64,000 nt of DNA from Noviherbaspirillum malthae. GTDB taxonomy: Bacteria > Pseudomonadota > Gammaproteobacteria > Burkholderiales > Burkholderiaceae_D. Below, one piece after another: positions 55,413 through 63,947 of the stretch (positions are counted from its first letter, which is position 1; every line of letters begins with the position of its first letter). The notes beneath the pieces were generated by a model. That model did no database searches. It worked only from the letters and a program-made list of their open reading frames with translations, and had not been told where the DNA came from. Location of the stretch: assembly GCF_015352985.1 (NCBI RefSeq), contig NZ_JACYXF010000004.1:186001-250000 (forward strand), read 5' to 3'. A program made the translations under genes and the position numbers.

Positions 55413-56271
55413 ATGCAGGTTTCCACATCCAAGCTTCCCGAGCTGGCCATCGATGAAGTGGTGAAATCGATCCAGATTCCTGCCCGCCCTGAGCTTCTGG
55501 CAAACCTGCAGCGGGAATTGATGCAGGACGATCCGGATCCAAACCAGATTTCGATTCTGGTCAGCCGCGACGTTGCGTTGTCGGCGACCCTGCTGCGCAC
55601 CGCCAATTCTCCGTTCTACGGCCTCAAGCGCAAGGCGGAAACCGTCAAGCAGGCGATTTCCTATATCGGCCTGACGCAATGCGCATCGATCATGATGGGC
55701 CCTCATTGCACGGAAGACCGTCAACACCAGCAGTCCGCTCCTGACCCGCTTCTGGGACGCCGCCGACAAGCGCGCCCATGCGATGTCGCTGCTGTCGCGC
55801 GAGCTGCGCGTTGCCGCTCCCGACGTCGCGCATACCTTCGGCTTGTTCTGCGATATCGGTATTCCGCTGCTGATTAACCGCTTCCCCGATTACATCGATA
55901 CCCTGCGCCTGGCCAACGAAACGGTCGGCGAGCGTTTCACCACCATCGAGGATCAGCGCCACCATACCTCGCATGCCACCATCGGTGCGCTTCTGGCGAA
56001 GAACTGGGGCCTGTCCGGCGACGTCGCCATGGCGATCCGCCTACACCATGAATACGAAATCCTTGCCGACAGCATCACGCCGGACCTGATCAAGGGCCTG
56101 ATCGCACTGAGCCTGGTCGTCGAGAAAGCGATCCAGTCCTATCGCGGCCAAAACATGCATTTCGAGTGGGACAAGGGCGGCCGCCTGGCGATGGACGCGC
56201 TCGGCATCTCCGATGACGAGATGACGGATATCTGCGAAGAGCTGCACCTGCGCTTCGACGAAGCGGGCTGA
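55413..56271 (+). pseudogene. HDOD-domain protein gene with a single-base frameshift
   Basis: Frame 1 reads MQVSTSKLPELAIDEVV through ISYIGLTQCASIMMG (to about 55699) and then turns into an Arg-rich nonsense stretch. The adjacent frame continues as LIARKTVNTSSPLLTRFWDAADKRAHAMSLLSREL and runs to 56271, matching the HDOD domain. One extra C in the GGGCCC at 55697-55702 explains the break. HDOD proteins are HD-like non-hydrolytic domains used in signalling and stress. The two halves together form a full domain of about 285 residues. It may be a sequencing error, a recent mutation or a slippery site. Confidence 0.85.
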
Positions 56272-56299
56272 TCCAACCCGGCCCGCCCTCCTGTCACAT

Positions 56300-57703
56300 T
56301 CAGCTCCCCGCCCTGCCCGTGATCTCGGCGCCGGCATCCATTGGAAGTTTCAGGAATCGCAGCGATGCAATCATCGCCATGACGCCGAGGATCATGAAGG
56401 CGGCGCGAAAATCCTCCGGTCCGACCTGGCCGGCAGCGCGCAGCCAGCTGCTGCCGTTGAGCAGGAGGGTGGCCAATGCCACGCCCACCAGCATGCCGAT
56501 CTGCTGCATCATTGCCGCCAGCGTGGATGCCGAACTGCGCTGCGCCGCATTGATGTCCGCATAGGCAATGGTATTGATCGCCGTGAACTGCATGGAGCGG
56601 GTCGCGCCGGCGAAGAACAGCACAGCCGCAATGAATGCATAGCCGGCATCCCGCGCCAGCAAAGCACAGCATGCGATCGACAGGCCCACCAGCGTGCCGT
56701 TGCAGGACAGCACCGTACGGAAGCCGAAACGGCGCAGCACCGGTGTGGTCACGGTTTTCATCAGCAGGTTGCCGGCGAAGTAGATGAACAGGAAGCTTCC
56801 TGCCTCGAAGGCATTCAAGCCGAACACCAGCTGAAACAGCAAGGGCAGCAGGTAAGGCGTGGCTGCAATCGCGACCTGAATGTAAGTGCCTGCCATGAGC
56901 GAAGCGGCAGCGAAGGTTTGCACGCCGAACGGCGACAGGTTGAGCAGGGGATTGGTTGCCCGCCGCAGATGGCGCACCGCCAGCGTGCCGCATGCCAGAC
57001 CTGCAGCGATCAGCGCGAGCGGCACCTGCCAGTTCTGCCGCGCATGCGCGCTGAGCTCCAGGCCGAACAACAGCATGCCCAGCGCCAGTGCCGTCAGCAG
57101 AAAGCCGCGCACATCCAGCACCCGCTCCCTTTTCCCGGCCTGCCCTGGCACGACCAGCGCCACCAGCGTCATGCCGATCGCGCCAAGCGGAATATTGAGC
57201 AGGAAGTTCCAGCGCCAGGACGCATACTCGGTAATGAATCCGCCGATCACCGGACCGATCACCGGGGCGAACAGCGCCGGCCAGGTAATGAGCGCGGTGG
57301 CCTGCAGCAGCTCGGATTTCCTTGCGTGGCCGAGCACGATGAGGCGGCCGATGGGAATCATCATGCCGCCGCCGATGCCCTGAATCGCGCGTGCCAGCGC
57401 GAACTGCGACAGGTTCGAGGCAGAGGCGCAGCCCAGGGATGCCAGCGTGAAGACGAGGATCGCCAGCAGGAAGATGCGGCGTGCGCCGAATCGGTCGGCG
57501 GCCCAGCCGGACAAGGGCATGAACATGGCCACGGTCAGCATGTAGACGGTGACGCCGATGCTCAGCTCGACCGGCCTCACACCGAAGGACGCAGCCATCT
57601 GCGGCAGCGCCGTGTTGATGATGACGCCATCGAGCAGCGCCATGAAGAAAGTGCTCGCAACGACGAGCGCGATGAGGCGGTAACTGCCTTGTTGAGGTTC
57701 CAT
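56300..57703 (-). CDS. MFS drug exporter, DHA2 (EmrB/QacA) type
   Basis: A 467-residue transporter with about 14 predicted membrane helices. It starts YRLIALVVASTFFMALLDGVIINTALPQMA, the usual D-x-x-I-x-N-T-A-L-P signature of DHA2 exporters, and contains SGWAADRFGARRIF (motif A) and RAIQGIGGGMMIPIGRLIV (motif B/C type). It probably exports hydrophobic compounds by proton antiport. It stands alone, without a membrane-fusion partner. Short imperfect repeats of ATGCCGCG-like units lie upstream at about 57794-57846. Confidence 0.92.
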   Translation of the reverse strand: MEPQQGSYRLIALVVASTFFMALLDGVIINTALPQMAASFGVRPVELSIGVTVYMLTVAMFMPLSGWAADRFGARRIFLLAILVFTLASLGCASASNLSQFALARAIQGIGGGMMIPIGRLIVLGHARKSELLQATALITWPALFAPVIGPVIGGFITEYASWRWNFLLNIPLGAIGMTLVALVVPGQAGKRERVLDVRGFLLTALALGMLLFGLELSAHARQNWQVPLALIAAGLACGTLAVRHLRRATNPLLNLSPFGVQTFAAASLMAGTYIQVAIAATPYLLPLLFQLVFGLNAFEAGSFLFIYFAGNLLMKTVTTPVLRRFGFRTVLSCNGTLVGLSIACCALLARDAGYAFIAAVLFFAGATRSMQFTAINTIAYADINAAQRSSASTLAAMMQQIGMLVGVALATLLLNGSSWLRAAGQVGPEDFRAAFMILGVMAMIASLRFLKLPMDAGAEITGRAGS

Positions 57704-57837
57704 GAGGGGGAGGGGCGGTTTCTATTCTCGAACGGCTGCGGGCATGCTGCCACCCGAGAATATCGCACAAAACCGTCATGCGTTCCCGCAGGCGATGCCA
57801 CGCCGTTCCATGCCGCGTTATGCCGAGGTACGCCGAA

Positions 57838-59592
57838 TTATGCCGCGAGCCGGAGACGTTCTTCGATCCAGGCGAGAAACTGAAGCTTGCCGAGCGGACG
57901 GCTGTACAGGTAGCCCTGGCCCTTGTCGCATTGCAGCTCGCGGATCACCGCGGCCTGCGCCGGCGTCTCCACGCCTTCGGCCACGGTGCTCATGTCGAGG
58001 CTGTGCGCCACCCGCACCGTGGCCTCGATGAGCACGCGATGGTGCGGACTGATGTCGGCCTGGCATACGAAGGAACGGTCGATCTTGACGGTGTCGACCG
58101 GCAGCATGTGCAGGCAGGACAGCGATGAATAGCCGGTGCCGAAGTCGTCGAGCGCCAGCTTGATGCCGAGTGCCTTCAGGTCGCGCAGCCGCTGCTGCAC
58201 GACATCGTCCTGGGCCGCCAGGCTTTCTGTCACTTCCAGCTGCAGGGAAGCGGAAGGCATGCCGGTCGAAGCCAGAATCTGCTGCACGCGCTGCACCAGT
58301 CCGGCATCGGCCAGCTGGGCGCGCGACAGGTTGACCGCAAGCAGGGTTGGCGCGTCCGCACCGAGCCGCTGCGTCCATTCCATGAAGTCCGCGCAGGCGG
58401 TCTCCAGCACGAATTCGCCGAGGGCGCCTATCAGTCCGCACTCTTCCGCGATGCCGATGAACTCCATCGGGGGAATGCCGCCCTTGACGGGATGACGCCA
58501 GCGCACCAGCGCCTCGGCACCGACGGCAGGCATGCCGCCCAGGTCTTGACGCAGGCCGACGATGGGCTGGTATTCGACATGCAGCGTGCGGTTGAGCAGC
58601 GCCTGCCGCAGTTCCGCTTCCATGCCGCCGCGCTTCTGCGCCCGCTCGCGCATCGCGGAATTGAACAGCGCATGGCGCGCGCCGCCGGCGCGCTTGGCTT
58701 CCGCCATCGCGATGCTGGCGTCCTGCAGCAGCACGTCGGCATCGGCTCTGGATGCATCCGGCACTACGATGCCGATGCTGAAACTGCAGACGATTTCATG
58801 CGAGTCGATCCGGTAGGGCGACTCCAGCGCGGAGAGAATGCGGCGCGCGACATTCGATGCGCTCTCGCCGTGCAGCATGCCGTCGAGGATGACGACGAAT
58901 TCATCGCCGCTGAAACGCGCGGCCATCTGCAATGCATTCTGGGACGAACCGACCAGGTCCGCGCGGCGTAGCGACAGCCGCAGCCGCTCGGCAATCATGC
59001 GCAGGATATGATCGCCTACCGCATTGCCGTAACTGTCGTTGACCTGCTTGAATCGATCGCAGTTGATGAACAGCACCGCGAATTCCCGGTTATCGGCAGG
59101 CGACTGATCGATCATGCGCTGCAGGGTTTCACGCACGGCGGAGCGGTTGGGCATGCGGGTGAGGCTGTCGATGCGCGCGGCATCGTTGAGTTCGCGCATC
59201 AGCGTCTGCTGTTCGCGCTCCGCATCACGCGTCGCATCGGCAAGCACCACCATGAAGCGCTGCGGATCGAGCTTCATGATGCTGGCCGAGAGCAGCTGCG
59301 GCCCGTGGCGCTGCTGAGCTGCATGGCTGATGTCGATGCGCATCGACTCGCATACCACGCCCGATGCCGGAGCGAACTCATGCACCTTGCCTGGCAGCCA
59401 GGGAGCCAGCGGCGCAAGCACCGTGAACAGGTTTTCCAGGCGTCCGTCCGGAGCGAGCGGCATCAGCAGCTGCGCCGCCATCGGATTGAGCATGTCGATG
59501 ACGCCCTCGCCGTTGACCTGCAGCAGCGCCACAGGCACCCGGTAAAGGAATTCAAGCAGCGCTTCGTAGGCTTCCTGCGGCTGGTTGCTCAT
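57838..59592 (-). CDS. PAS-like N-domain GGDEF-EAL protein with degenerate GGDEF
   Basis: A 584-residue soluble protein. Residues 1-110 form a PAS-like domain (EALLEFLYRVPVALLQ...NPMAAQLLMPLAPDGRLENLF). The cyclase motif reads SGDEF near 226 instead of GGDEF, so synthesis may be lost. EAL is at about 360-362, with DDFGTGYSSL and VAEGVETPAQ, so phosphodiesterase activity is likely. The N-domain closely resembles that of the gene just upstream, whose stop it overlaps by four bases (ATGA). It is the third gene of the PYP-led operon, suggesting c-di-GMP turnover controlled together with the cyclase. Confidence 0.9.
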   Translation of the reverse strand: MSNQPQEAYEALLEFLYRVPVALLQVNGEGVIDMLNPMAAQLLMPLAPDGRLENLFTVLAPLAPWLPGKVHEFAPASGVVCESMRIDISHAAQQRHGPQLLSASIMKLDPQRFMVVLADATRDAEREQQTLMRELNDAARIDSLTRMPNRSAVRETLQRMIDQSPADNREFAVLFINCDRFKQVNDSYGNAVGDHILRMIAERLRLSLRRADLVGSSQNALQMAARFSGDEFVVILDGMLHGESASNVARRILSALESPYRIDSHEIVCSFSIGIVVPDASRADADVLLQDASIAMAEAKRAGGARHALFNSAMRERAQKRGGMEAELRQALLNRTLHVEYQPIVGLRQDLGGMPAVGAEALVRWRHPVKGGIPPMEFIGIAEECGLIGALGEFVLETACADFMEWTQRLGADAPTLLAVNLSRAQLADAGLVQRVQQILASTGMPSASLQLEVTESLAAQDDVVQQRLRDLKALGIKLALDDFGTGYSSLSCLHMLPVDTVKIDRSFVCQADISPHHRVLIEATVRVAHSLDMSTVAEGVETPAQAAVIRELQCDKGQGYLYSRPLGKLQFLAWIEERLRLAA

Positions 59593-60935
59593 GGCATCAC
59601 CATGTTCAGGCGCCTGGCCTGGCCGGGATGCCAGGTGCGGATGCGGTTGCGGCCGGCCTCCTTGGCTTCGTACAGCGCCGCATCGGCACGCTTGATCAAT
59701 TCATCAAGGCTGGAAACATTCGCGTCTGCGGATACGATACCGCCGCTTACCGTATAAGCGATGCGCAAGCCGTCGATTTCTACCCAGGAAGCTTCCACCG
59801 CGGCGCGCAGGCGCTCGGCCGCAGCGAACGCTTCGGGCATGCTGGTCGAGGGAAGGATCACCGCGAACTCCTCGCCGCCGATGCGTGCCACGATATCGAC
59901 CTGGCGGAAGGTTTCTTGCAGCATCAGCGCAAAATGCCGCAGCACGGCATCTCCGACAGGATGGCCGTAGCGGTCATTGATGCTCTTGAAGGAATCGGCG
60001 TCGAACAGCACCAGCGACAGGGGCCGCGGAGAGCGCTTCATGCGCGACAGCTCGAGTTCGGCCGCATCGAAGAAGGCGCGGCGGTTCGCCACCCCGGTCA
60101 GGTGGTCGCACAGCAGCGCCTTGCGCCGCGATTCGCTGGCCTCGCGCTTCTCGTTGATGTCGCGAATGACCAGGCAGTATGAGTGGTCCTCCGGCAGGTC
60201 CACGTGGAGGGCGCCGGTGAATGCGGTATTGTCGCCCCGTATGCGCAGCGGCGTAATCAGGGTGCTGGCCCAGAAACGCGTGCCGTCGGCCCGGCGGCAA
60301 TAACCTTCCTGCAGGCTCCATCCGTTCTGATCCGCCTCGTGAAGGCGGTCGGCCAGTCCCTCTTTGGTGGCGGCGCCTTCCGGAAAGAAGATCGAATAGG
60401 ACCGGTTGTACACGCCGGCCGCGTCGAGGCCGCTGACCCGTTCTATGCTTTCATTCCATTGTTCGATGCCGCCGTCGCTGTTCAGGGGCACCAGCGCATA
60501 ATCGGTCATGCCCTGCAGGATGGCATTGAGCCAGGCTTCATGCTGCTGGAGCTGGCGTTCGCGCTTGACCTGCAGGCTCACGTCGCTGATGACGGCCATC
60601 AGCCGCGCTGCGTCGAGCTTGAGCAGGGTCAGGGACAGCATCTGCGGATCGGACTTGCCGGGGATGCCCGCATTCACCTGAAGCCGGGCGGCATCGCAGA
60701 TCATGCCGTAGGGTTCATTGAAGCTTGCGCACAGATGCCGCAGTTCAGGCGCAATCGTTTCCAGCGCCGTAAACAGGTTGTTCAGGTTGCCGTCGCGTGA
60801 CAGGGGCATCAGCAGCTGGGCGGAAAGCGGATTGATCATCACGATCTCGCCATCCATCTTCAGCTGCGCGAGGCCGACGGGCGCAAGGTAGAGAAACTGC
60901 AGTAGCGCCTGGTGCTCTTCTTCAAGCGTTGCCAT
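59589..60935 (-). CDS. PAS-GGDEF diguanylate cyclase
   Basis: A 448-residue protein. Its N-terminal PAS-like domain (QALLQFLYLAPVGLAQL...NPLSAQLLMPLSRDGNLNNLF) is paralogous to that of the following gene. A second PAS domain (about 140-270; NSDGGIEQWNESIERVSGL) and GGEEF at 353-357 follow, the latter preceded by an RxxD inhibitory site (RQVD), so it is predicted to be an active cyclase. ATG 60935 starts just after the PYP-like gene stop (10 bases); ATG 60971 would overlap that gene. It is the second gene of the operon. Confidence 0.9.
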   Translation of the reverse strand: MATLEEEHQALLQFLYLAPVGLAQLKMDGEIVMINPLSAQLLMPLSRDGNLNNLFTALETIAPELRHLCASFNEPYGMICDAARLQVNAGIPGKSDPQMLSLTLLKLDAARLMAVISDVSLQVKRERQLQQHEAWLNAILQGMTDYALVPLNSDGGIEQWNESIERVSGLDAAGVYNRSYSIFFPEGAATKEGLADRLHEADQNGWSLQEGYCRRADGTRFWASTLITPLRIRGDNTAFTGALHVDLPEDHSYCLVIRDINEKREASESRRKALLCDHLTGVANRRAFFDAAELELSRMKRSPRPLSLVLFDADSFKSINDRYGHPVGDAVLRHFALMLQETFRQVDIVARIGGEEFAVILPSTSMPEAFAAAERLRAAVEASWVEIDGLRIAYTVSGGIVSADANVSSLDELIKRADAALYEAKEAGRNRIRTWHPGQARRLNMVMP

Positions 60936-60945
60936 TCGCCTGTCC

Positions 60946-61386
60946 TCAGCCGGAACGGTCGACGAGGACATAGCGCAGTTCCGAATCAGGCCGGGCCAGC
61001 AGCCGCAAACGGACCTTGACCGGCCGCATGCGAAGGGTCAGCACGTAATCTATGACGGCATCGAGTTCGGTGGCGTTTTCCAATGCGTCCTCGAAACGCT
61101 GCGCGACCATGAAATTGTTCATGCAGGGCGCAACGCTGGTGAACATCCTCTGCCCGACCACATGCTCAGGCGCCAGACCCGCACATTCCGATTCGAAGCG
61201 GTTGTACTGCCGGACGACGGTCTCTTTGTCGAAACCGATGACGCCGAAGTCCAGCGCGTCCAGCTCCTGTTTGCTGAAGACACTCAGCAGGGGGACGATA
61301 TTTTCCCGGCTGAAATCAGTGCCGTCTTCCGCCGCTGGAACCGTTCCGGTACCAGCTTTCTCAAGCGTCGCATCCGCAATTGTCAT
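60946..61386 (-). CDS. Photoactive yellow protein (PYP) homologue
   Basis: A 146-residue PAS protein that aligns without gaps to Halorhodospira halophila PYP over the chromophore region with an offset of 19. Y61 corresponds to Y42 and E65 to E46 (QYNRFE), and C88 corresponds to the p-coumarate-binding C69 in SVAPC. T50 is replaced by A69 and R52 by L71. RMRPVKV matches the M100 loop QMTPTKV. PYP isomerises p-coumarate on blue light. Chromophore genes (tyrosine ammonia-lyase, CoA ligase) are not in the window. GGGAG lies upstream of the ATG. It leads an operon with a cyclase and a GGDEF-EAL protein. Confidence 0.82.
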   Translation of the reverse strand: MTIADATLEKAGTGTVPAAEDGTDFSRENIVPLLSVFSKQELDALDFGVIGFDKETVVRQYNRFESECAGLAPEHVVGQRMFTSVAPCMNNFMVAQRFEDALENATELDAVIDYVLTLRMRPVKVRLRLLARPDSELRYVLVDRSG

Positions 61387-61708
61387 TATTCTTCTCCCAA
61401 GTCATGGCCCGTTCAAACGGACATTATTTCCTTATGGAAAGGATACTAGCACTTGACTGACATAGACAAGCTTGTGAAAGATCAATGGACAACAGGATAG
61501 CTGTTCGTTGCCAAATGATGCAACGGACACAACAATGTAGGATAGCTGACATAGACATACGAAGATGCCGCAATCTCGTAACCAGCTCGTGAAAAGACGG
61601 CGGAGGCGACAGCAGGTATTATTCAATCCGCAACTTCTTTGGGTTTATTCCATCGAAAAATACGTATATCGCAACCCATCCGAACACTTCATCAAAAGGA
61701 AAACGTCA
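61387..61708. promoter_or_regulatory. Divergent regulatory region with repeated motifs (PYP operon / cupin)
   Basis: CTGACATAGACA occurs at 61457-61468 and 61546-61557, and AGGATAGCTG at 61494-61503 and 61539-61548. The DNA is AT-richer than the flanks. A possible minus-strand promoter for the PYP operon is CTTGTC (61465-61470) and TAGTAT (61443-61448) with a 16-base spacer, so one repeat overlaps the -35 box. These repeats look like regulator sites. Confidence 0.5.
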
Positions 61709-62095
61709 ATGACAGGTTTCAGCACCAATATCGAAAACGACACGCTAAACAACGACAAATTCCGGGTTGTGCTGCATACCACCCCGCGCATGCAGCTTGT
61801 CATCATGACACTGCAACCCGGCGAGGAAATCGGGCTCGAGCGCCATGAAGGCCACGACCAGTTCATCCGGGTCGAGGCCGGACAAGGCGTCGCGCTGCTC
61901 AACGGTGAAAAGCATGCGCTTGAGGACGGCGTGGCGGTCATCATTCCCGCCGGCACGGAACACAACGTGATCAATACCTCGACCTCCGAGCCAATGAAGC
62001 TCTACACGATCTATTCGCCGCCGGAACATCCGGACGGCATCGTCCATGCAACGAAGGCGGAAGCCGACGAATACGAGCGCCAGCACGGGCATTGA
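61709..62095 (+). CDS. Cupin-domain protein
   Basis: A 128-residue single-domain cupin. Motif 1 is ERHEGHDQFIRVEAGQG and motif 2 IIPAGTEHNVINTS; histidines and a glutamate/glutamine remain in the metal site. The ending PPEHPDGIVHATKAEADEYERQHGH is typical of a widespread short cupin family of unknown substrate. AAGGA eight bases before ATG 61709 supports the start; the longer frame to 61565 has no domain. It is divergent from the PYP operon. Confidence 0.9.
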   Translation: MTGFSTNIENDTLNNDKFRVVLHTTPRMQLVIMTLQPGEEIGLERHEGHDQFIRVEAGQGVALLNGEKHALEDGVAVIIPAGTEHNVINTSTSEPMKLYTIYSPPEHPDGIVHATKAEADEYERQHGH

Positions 62096-62105
62096 TGCCA
62101 TCGGC

Positions 62106-62140
62106 GCAAGGCAGGCGACTCTGTCTTGCGCTTGCCTTGC
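62106..62140 (+). terminator. Terminator-like hairpin after the cupin gene
   Basis: GCAAGGCAGGCG pairs with CGCTTGCCTTGC over 12 bases (one G-T) around an 11-base loop, 11 bases after the stop; no T-run follows. Confidence 0.45.
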
Positions 62141-62269
62141 AATCCCATCCGCAATGCGGTTGAACCAGAGCATGTCACACCAGGCTGCCCTGGCTCGGCA
62201 TCCTTCTTGCGCGTTCTGCGCCTGATAACCATTTGATGCACACTTGACGCATCCGTAGACCCGGTGCAG

Positions 62270-62285
62270 TCGACCGCCCGGTCGA
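62270..62285. promoter_or_regulatory. Perfect palindrome upstream of the third Bug gene
   Basis: TCGACCG-CC-CGGTCGA is a 7-2-7 palindrome 90 bases before the Bug start, with a TTGACG nearby (62244-62249). It is a possible regulator site. Little else is seen in the 279 bases between cupin and Bug genes. Confidence 0.4.
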
Positions 62286-62374
62286 TTGACGCTGAGGTCG
62301 ACTTGTGAAAGTATTTCCCACGCCGCCAGAAGCGTTTCAAAAGAGCGGTACCGACCAATTCAATGGAGACTCGC

Positions 62375-63382
62375 GTGAAGATCAGACATATCCTGCCGGC
62401 GGCGGCCATGGCCATTCTCGCCTCGGGCGCGGCACAGGCACAAAATCAGGCAGCGGCCCAGAATTATCCTTCCAAGCAGATTACCGTCATCGTGCCCTTC
62501 ACTTCCGGCGGCACGACCGATGTCCTCGCGCGTCTCGTCGGCGCCGAACTGAGCAAGTCCTGGGGTCAGCCGGTCATCATTGAAAACAAGCCGGGTGCAG
62601 CCGCCAATACCGGCTCCGCCTTCGTGGCACGCTCGGCGCCGGACGGCTACACGCTATTGATGGGAACGGTGGGCACGCATGCAATCAATCCCGCACTGTA
62701 CGGTGCCAAGATGCCTTTCGACCACATCAAGGACTTCACCCCGCTCTCGATGGTGGCCAGCGTGCCCAATGTGCTTGCGGTCAATGCCGAATGGGCCGAG
62801 CGCAACAAGATCACCGACGTGAAAACCCTGGTCGGCTATCTGAAGGCCAATCCCGGCAAGGTCAATTGCGCATCCAGCGGCGCGGGCACGTCCATCCATT
62901 TGAGCTGCGAAATGTTCAAGAGCAAGACCAAGACCGAGATCGTGCATGTGCCTTACAAGGGTTCGGCACCGGCGGTGACCGATCTGGTGGCCGGCAATGT
63001 GGAGCTCATGTTCGACAACCTGCCCTCCAGTCTCGGCCAGATCAAGGCCGGCAAGCTCAAAGCCTTGGCTGTGACCACGGCCAAGCCGATTGCCGCCTTG
63101 CCGAATGTGCCGACCGTGGCGCAAAGCGGCGGCGACCTGGCCGACTTCGAGGCCGGCAGCTGGTTCGGCCTCTTCGTGCCCGCCGGCACGCCGGCGCCCA
63201 TCGTGGCCAAGCTGGAGCAGGAAGTCAGCCGTATCGTGCAGCAGCCGCAGATGCGTGAAAAGATCCTCGCACAAGGAGCAGAGCCGGTCGGCAACAAGTC
63301 GGCGGATTTCGCCGGTTATATCAAGACCGAAACCGCGAAGTGGGCCCAAGTGGTGAAAACTTCAGGCGCGCGGGTCGACTGA
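62375..63382 (+). CDS. Bug-family tripartite tricarboxylate transporter substrate-binding protein
   Basis: A 335-residue periplasmic protein. GTG 62375 (MKIRHILPAAAMAILASGAAQAQ) is preferred: GGAGA lies five bases upstream and gives a clean signal peptide, whereas ATG 62363 contains that ribosome site. Hallmarks are YPSKQITVIVPFTSGGTTDV, IIENKPGAAANTGSAFV, APDGYTL, HVPYKGSAPAVTDLVAGN and FVPAGTPAPIVAKL. A cysteine pair (NCASSG and LSCEMF) may form a disulfide. No transporter subunits or catabolic genes are adjacent. Confidence 0.92.
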   Translation: MKIRHILPAAAMAILASGAAQAQNQAAAQNYPSKQITVIVPFTSGGTTDVLARLVGAELSKSWGQPVIIENKPGAAANTGSAFVARSAPDGYTLLMGTVGTHAINPALYGAKMPFDHIKDFTPLSMVASVPNVLAVNAEWAERNKITDVKTLVGYLKANPGKVNCASSGAGTSIHLSCEMFKSKTKTEIVHVPYKGSAPAVTDLVAGNVELMFDNLPSSLGQIKAGKLKALAVTTAKPIAALPNVPTVAQSGGDLADFEAGSWFGLFVPAGTPAPIVAKLEQEVSRIVQQPQMREKILAQGAEPVGNKSADFAGYIKTETAKWAQVVKTSGARVD

Positions 63383-63461
63383 TTTTCAATCAGCGCAGAG
63401 CTGAAGTCCGGGGCGCCTTGCCGTCCCGGAGCTTCCAGCCTGAACCTGCGCGTTTCTCCAT

Positions 63462-63480
63462 TGCCGCTGCTTCAGCGGCA
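63462..63480. terminator. Hairpin between convergent Bug and response-regulator genes
   Basis: TGCCGCTG and CAGCGGCA form a perfect 8-base stem with a CTT loop, two bases past the response-regulator stop; there is no T-run. Confidence 0.4.
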
Positions 63481-63482
63481 CT

Positions 63483-63947
63483 TCATTCGTCGGCCAGCCT
63501 GAGTATATCGTCGACGCGGTAGGGTTTTTCCAGGAACTCGAAGTCCCCCAGATAGCCGTGTCCCGATTCGATGGCGGGATTGGGGTAGCCCGACACCAGG
63601 ATGATCTTCAGCCGGGGATTCAACTCGCGCGCCTTGTACGCAAGCTGCAACCCGCTCATGCCCGGCATGACCACGTCGCTCAGGAGGATGTCGAAGTGCG
63701 CGCCTTTCTGCAGCATGGCCAACGCGGCTTCGGCACTGCTTGCCTTGACTACGTCGAAACCATAGGCGGTCAGCAGATCGAAAGTGATCTCAAGCAAGTC
63801 GGGATCATCGTCGACAAGCAGCAAGCGGTGAGCCTGCAGTTCGGATGAGTCGTGGACCCTCGCCCGCGGACCAGTGCCCTTCCATGCCTCCGTCCGCCTT
63901 CCGCTACCAGCCAAACGGGAAAAATTGGATACCCTCATTGTTCGCAA
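63483..63947 (-). CDS. Single-domain response regulator (REC)
   Basis: A 154-residue protein with one receiver domain at about 40-152: acidic pair in LLLVDDDPDLLE, phospho-acceptor aspartate in DILLSDVVMPGMSG, Thr/Ser position in ILVSGYPNP and the lysine in FLEKPYRVDDIL. It lacks an output domain, as in CheY-like or phosphorelay proteins and many hybrid-kinase partners. The basic 35-residue N-terminus may be mis-started; ATG 63938 is another choice. The cognate kinase may lie beyond the window end, but only 53 bases remain and they show nothing. Confidence 0.87.
   Translation of the reverse strand: MRTMRVSNFSRLAGSGRRTEAWKGTGPRARVHDSSELQAHRLLLVDDDPDLLEITFDLLTAYGFDVVKASSAEAALAMLQKGAHFDILLSDVVMPGMSGLQLAYKARELNPRLKIILVSGYPNPAIESGHGYLGDFEFLEKPYRVDDILRLADE

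Noticed and set aside
57794-57846. ATGCCGCG-like short repeats before the GGDEF-EAL gene end, considered as a repeat array
   Set aside because: Units vary in length and sequence and are too few; more likely chance in GC-rich DNA.
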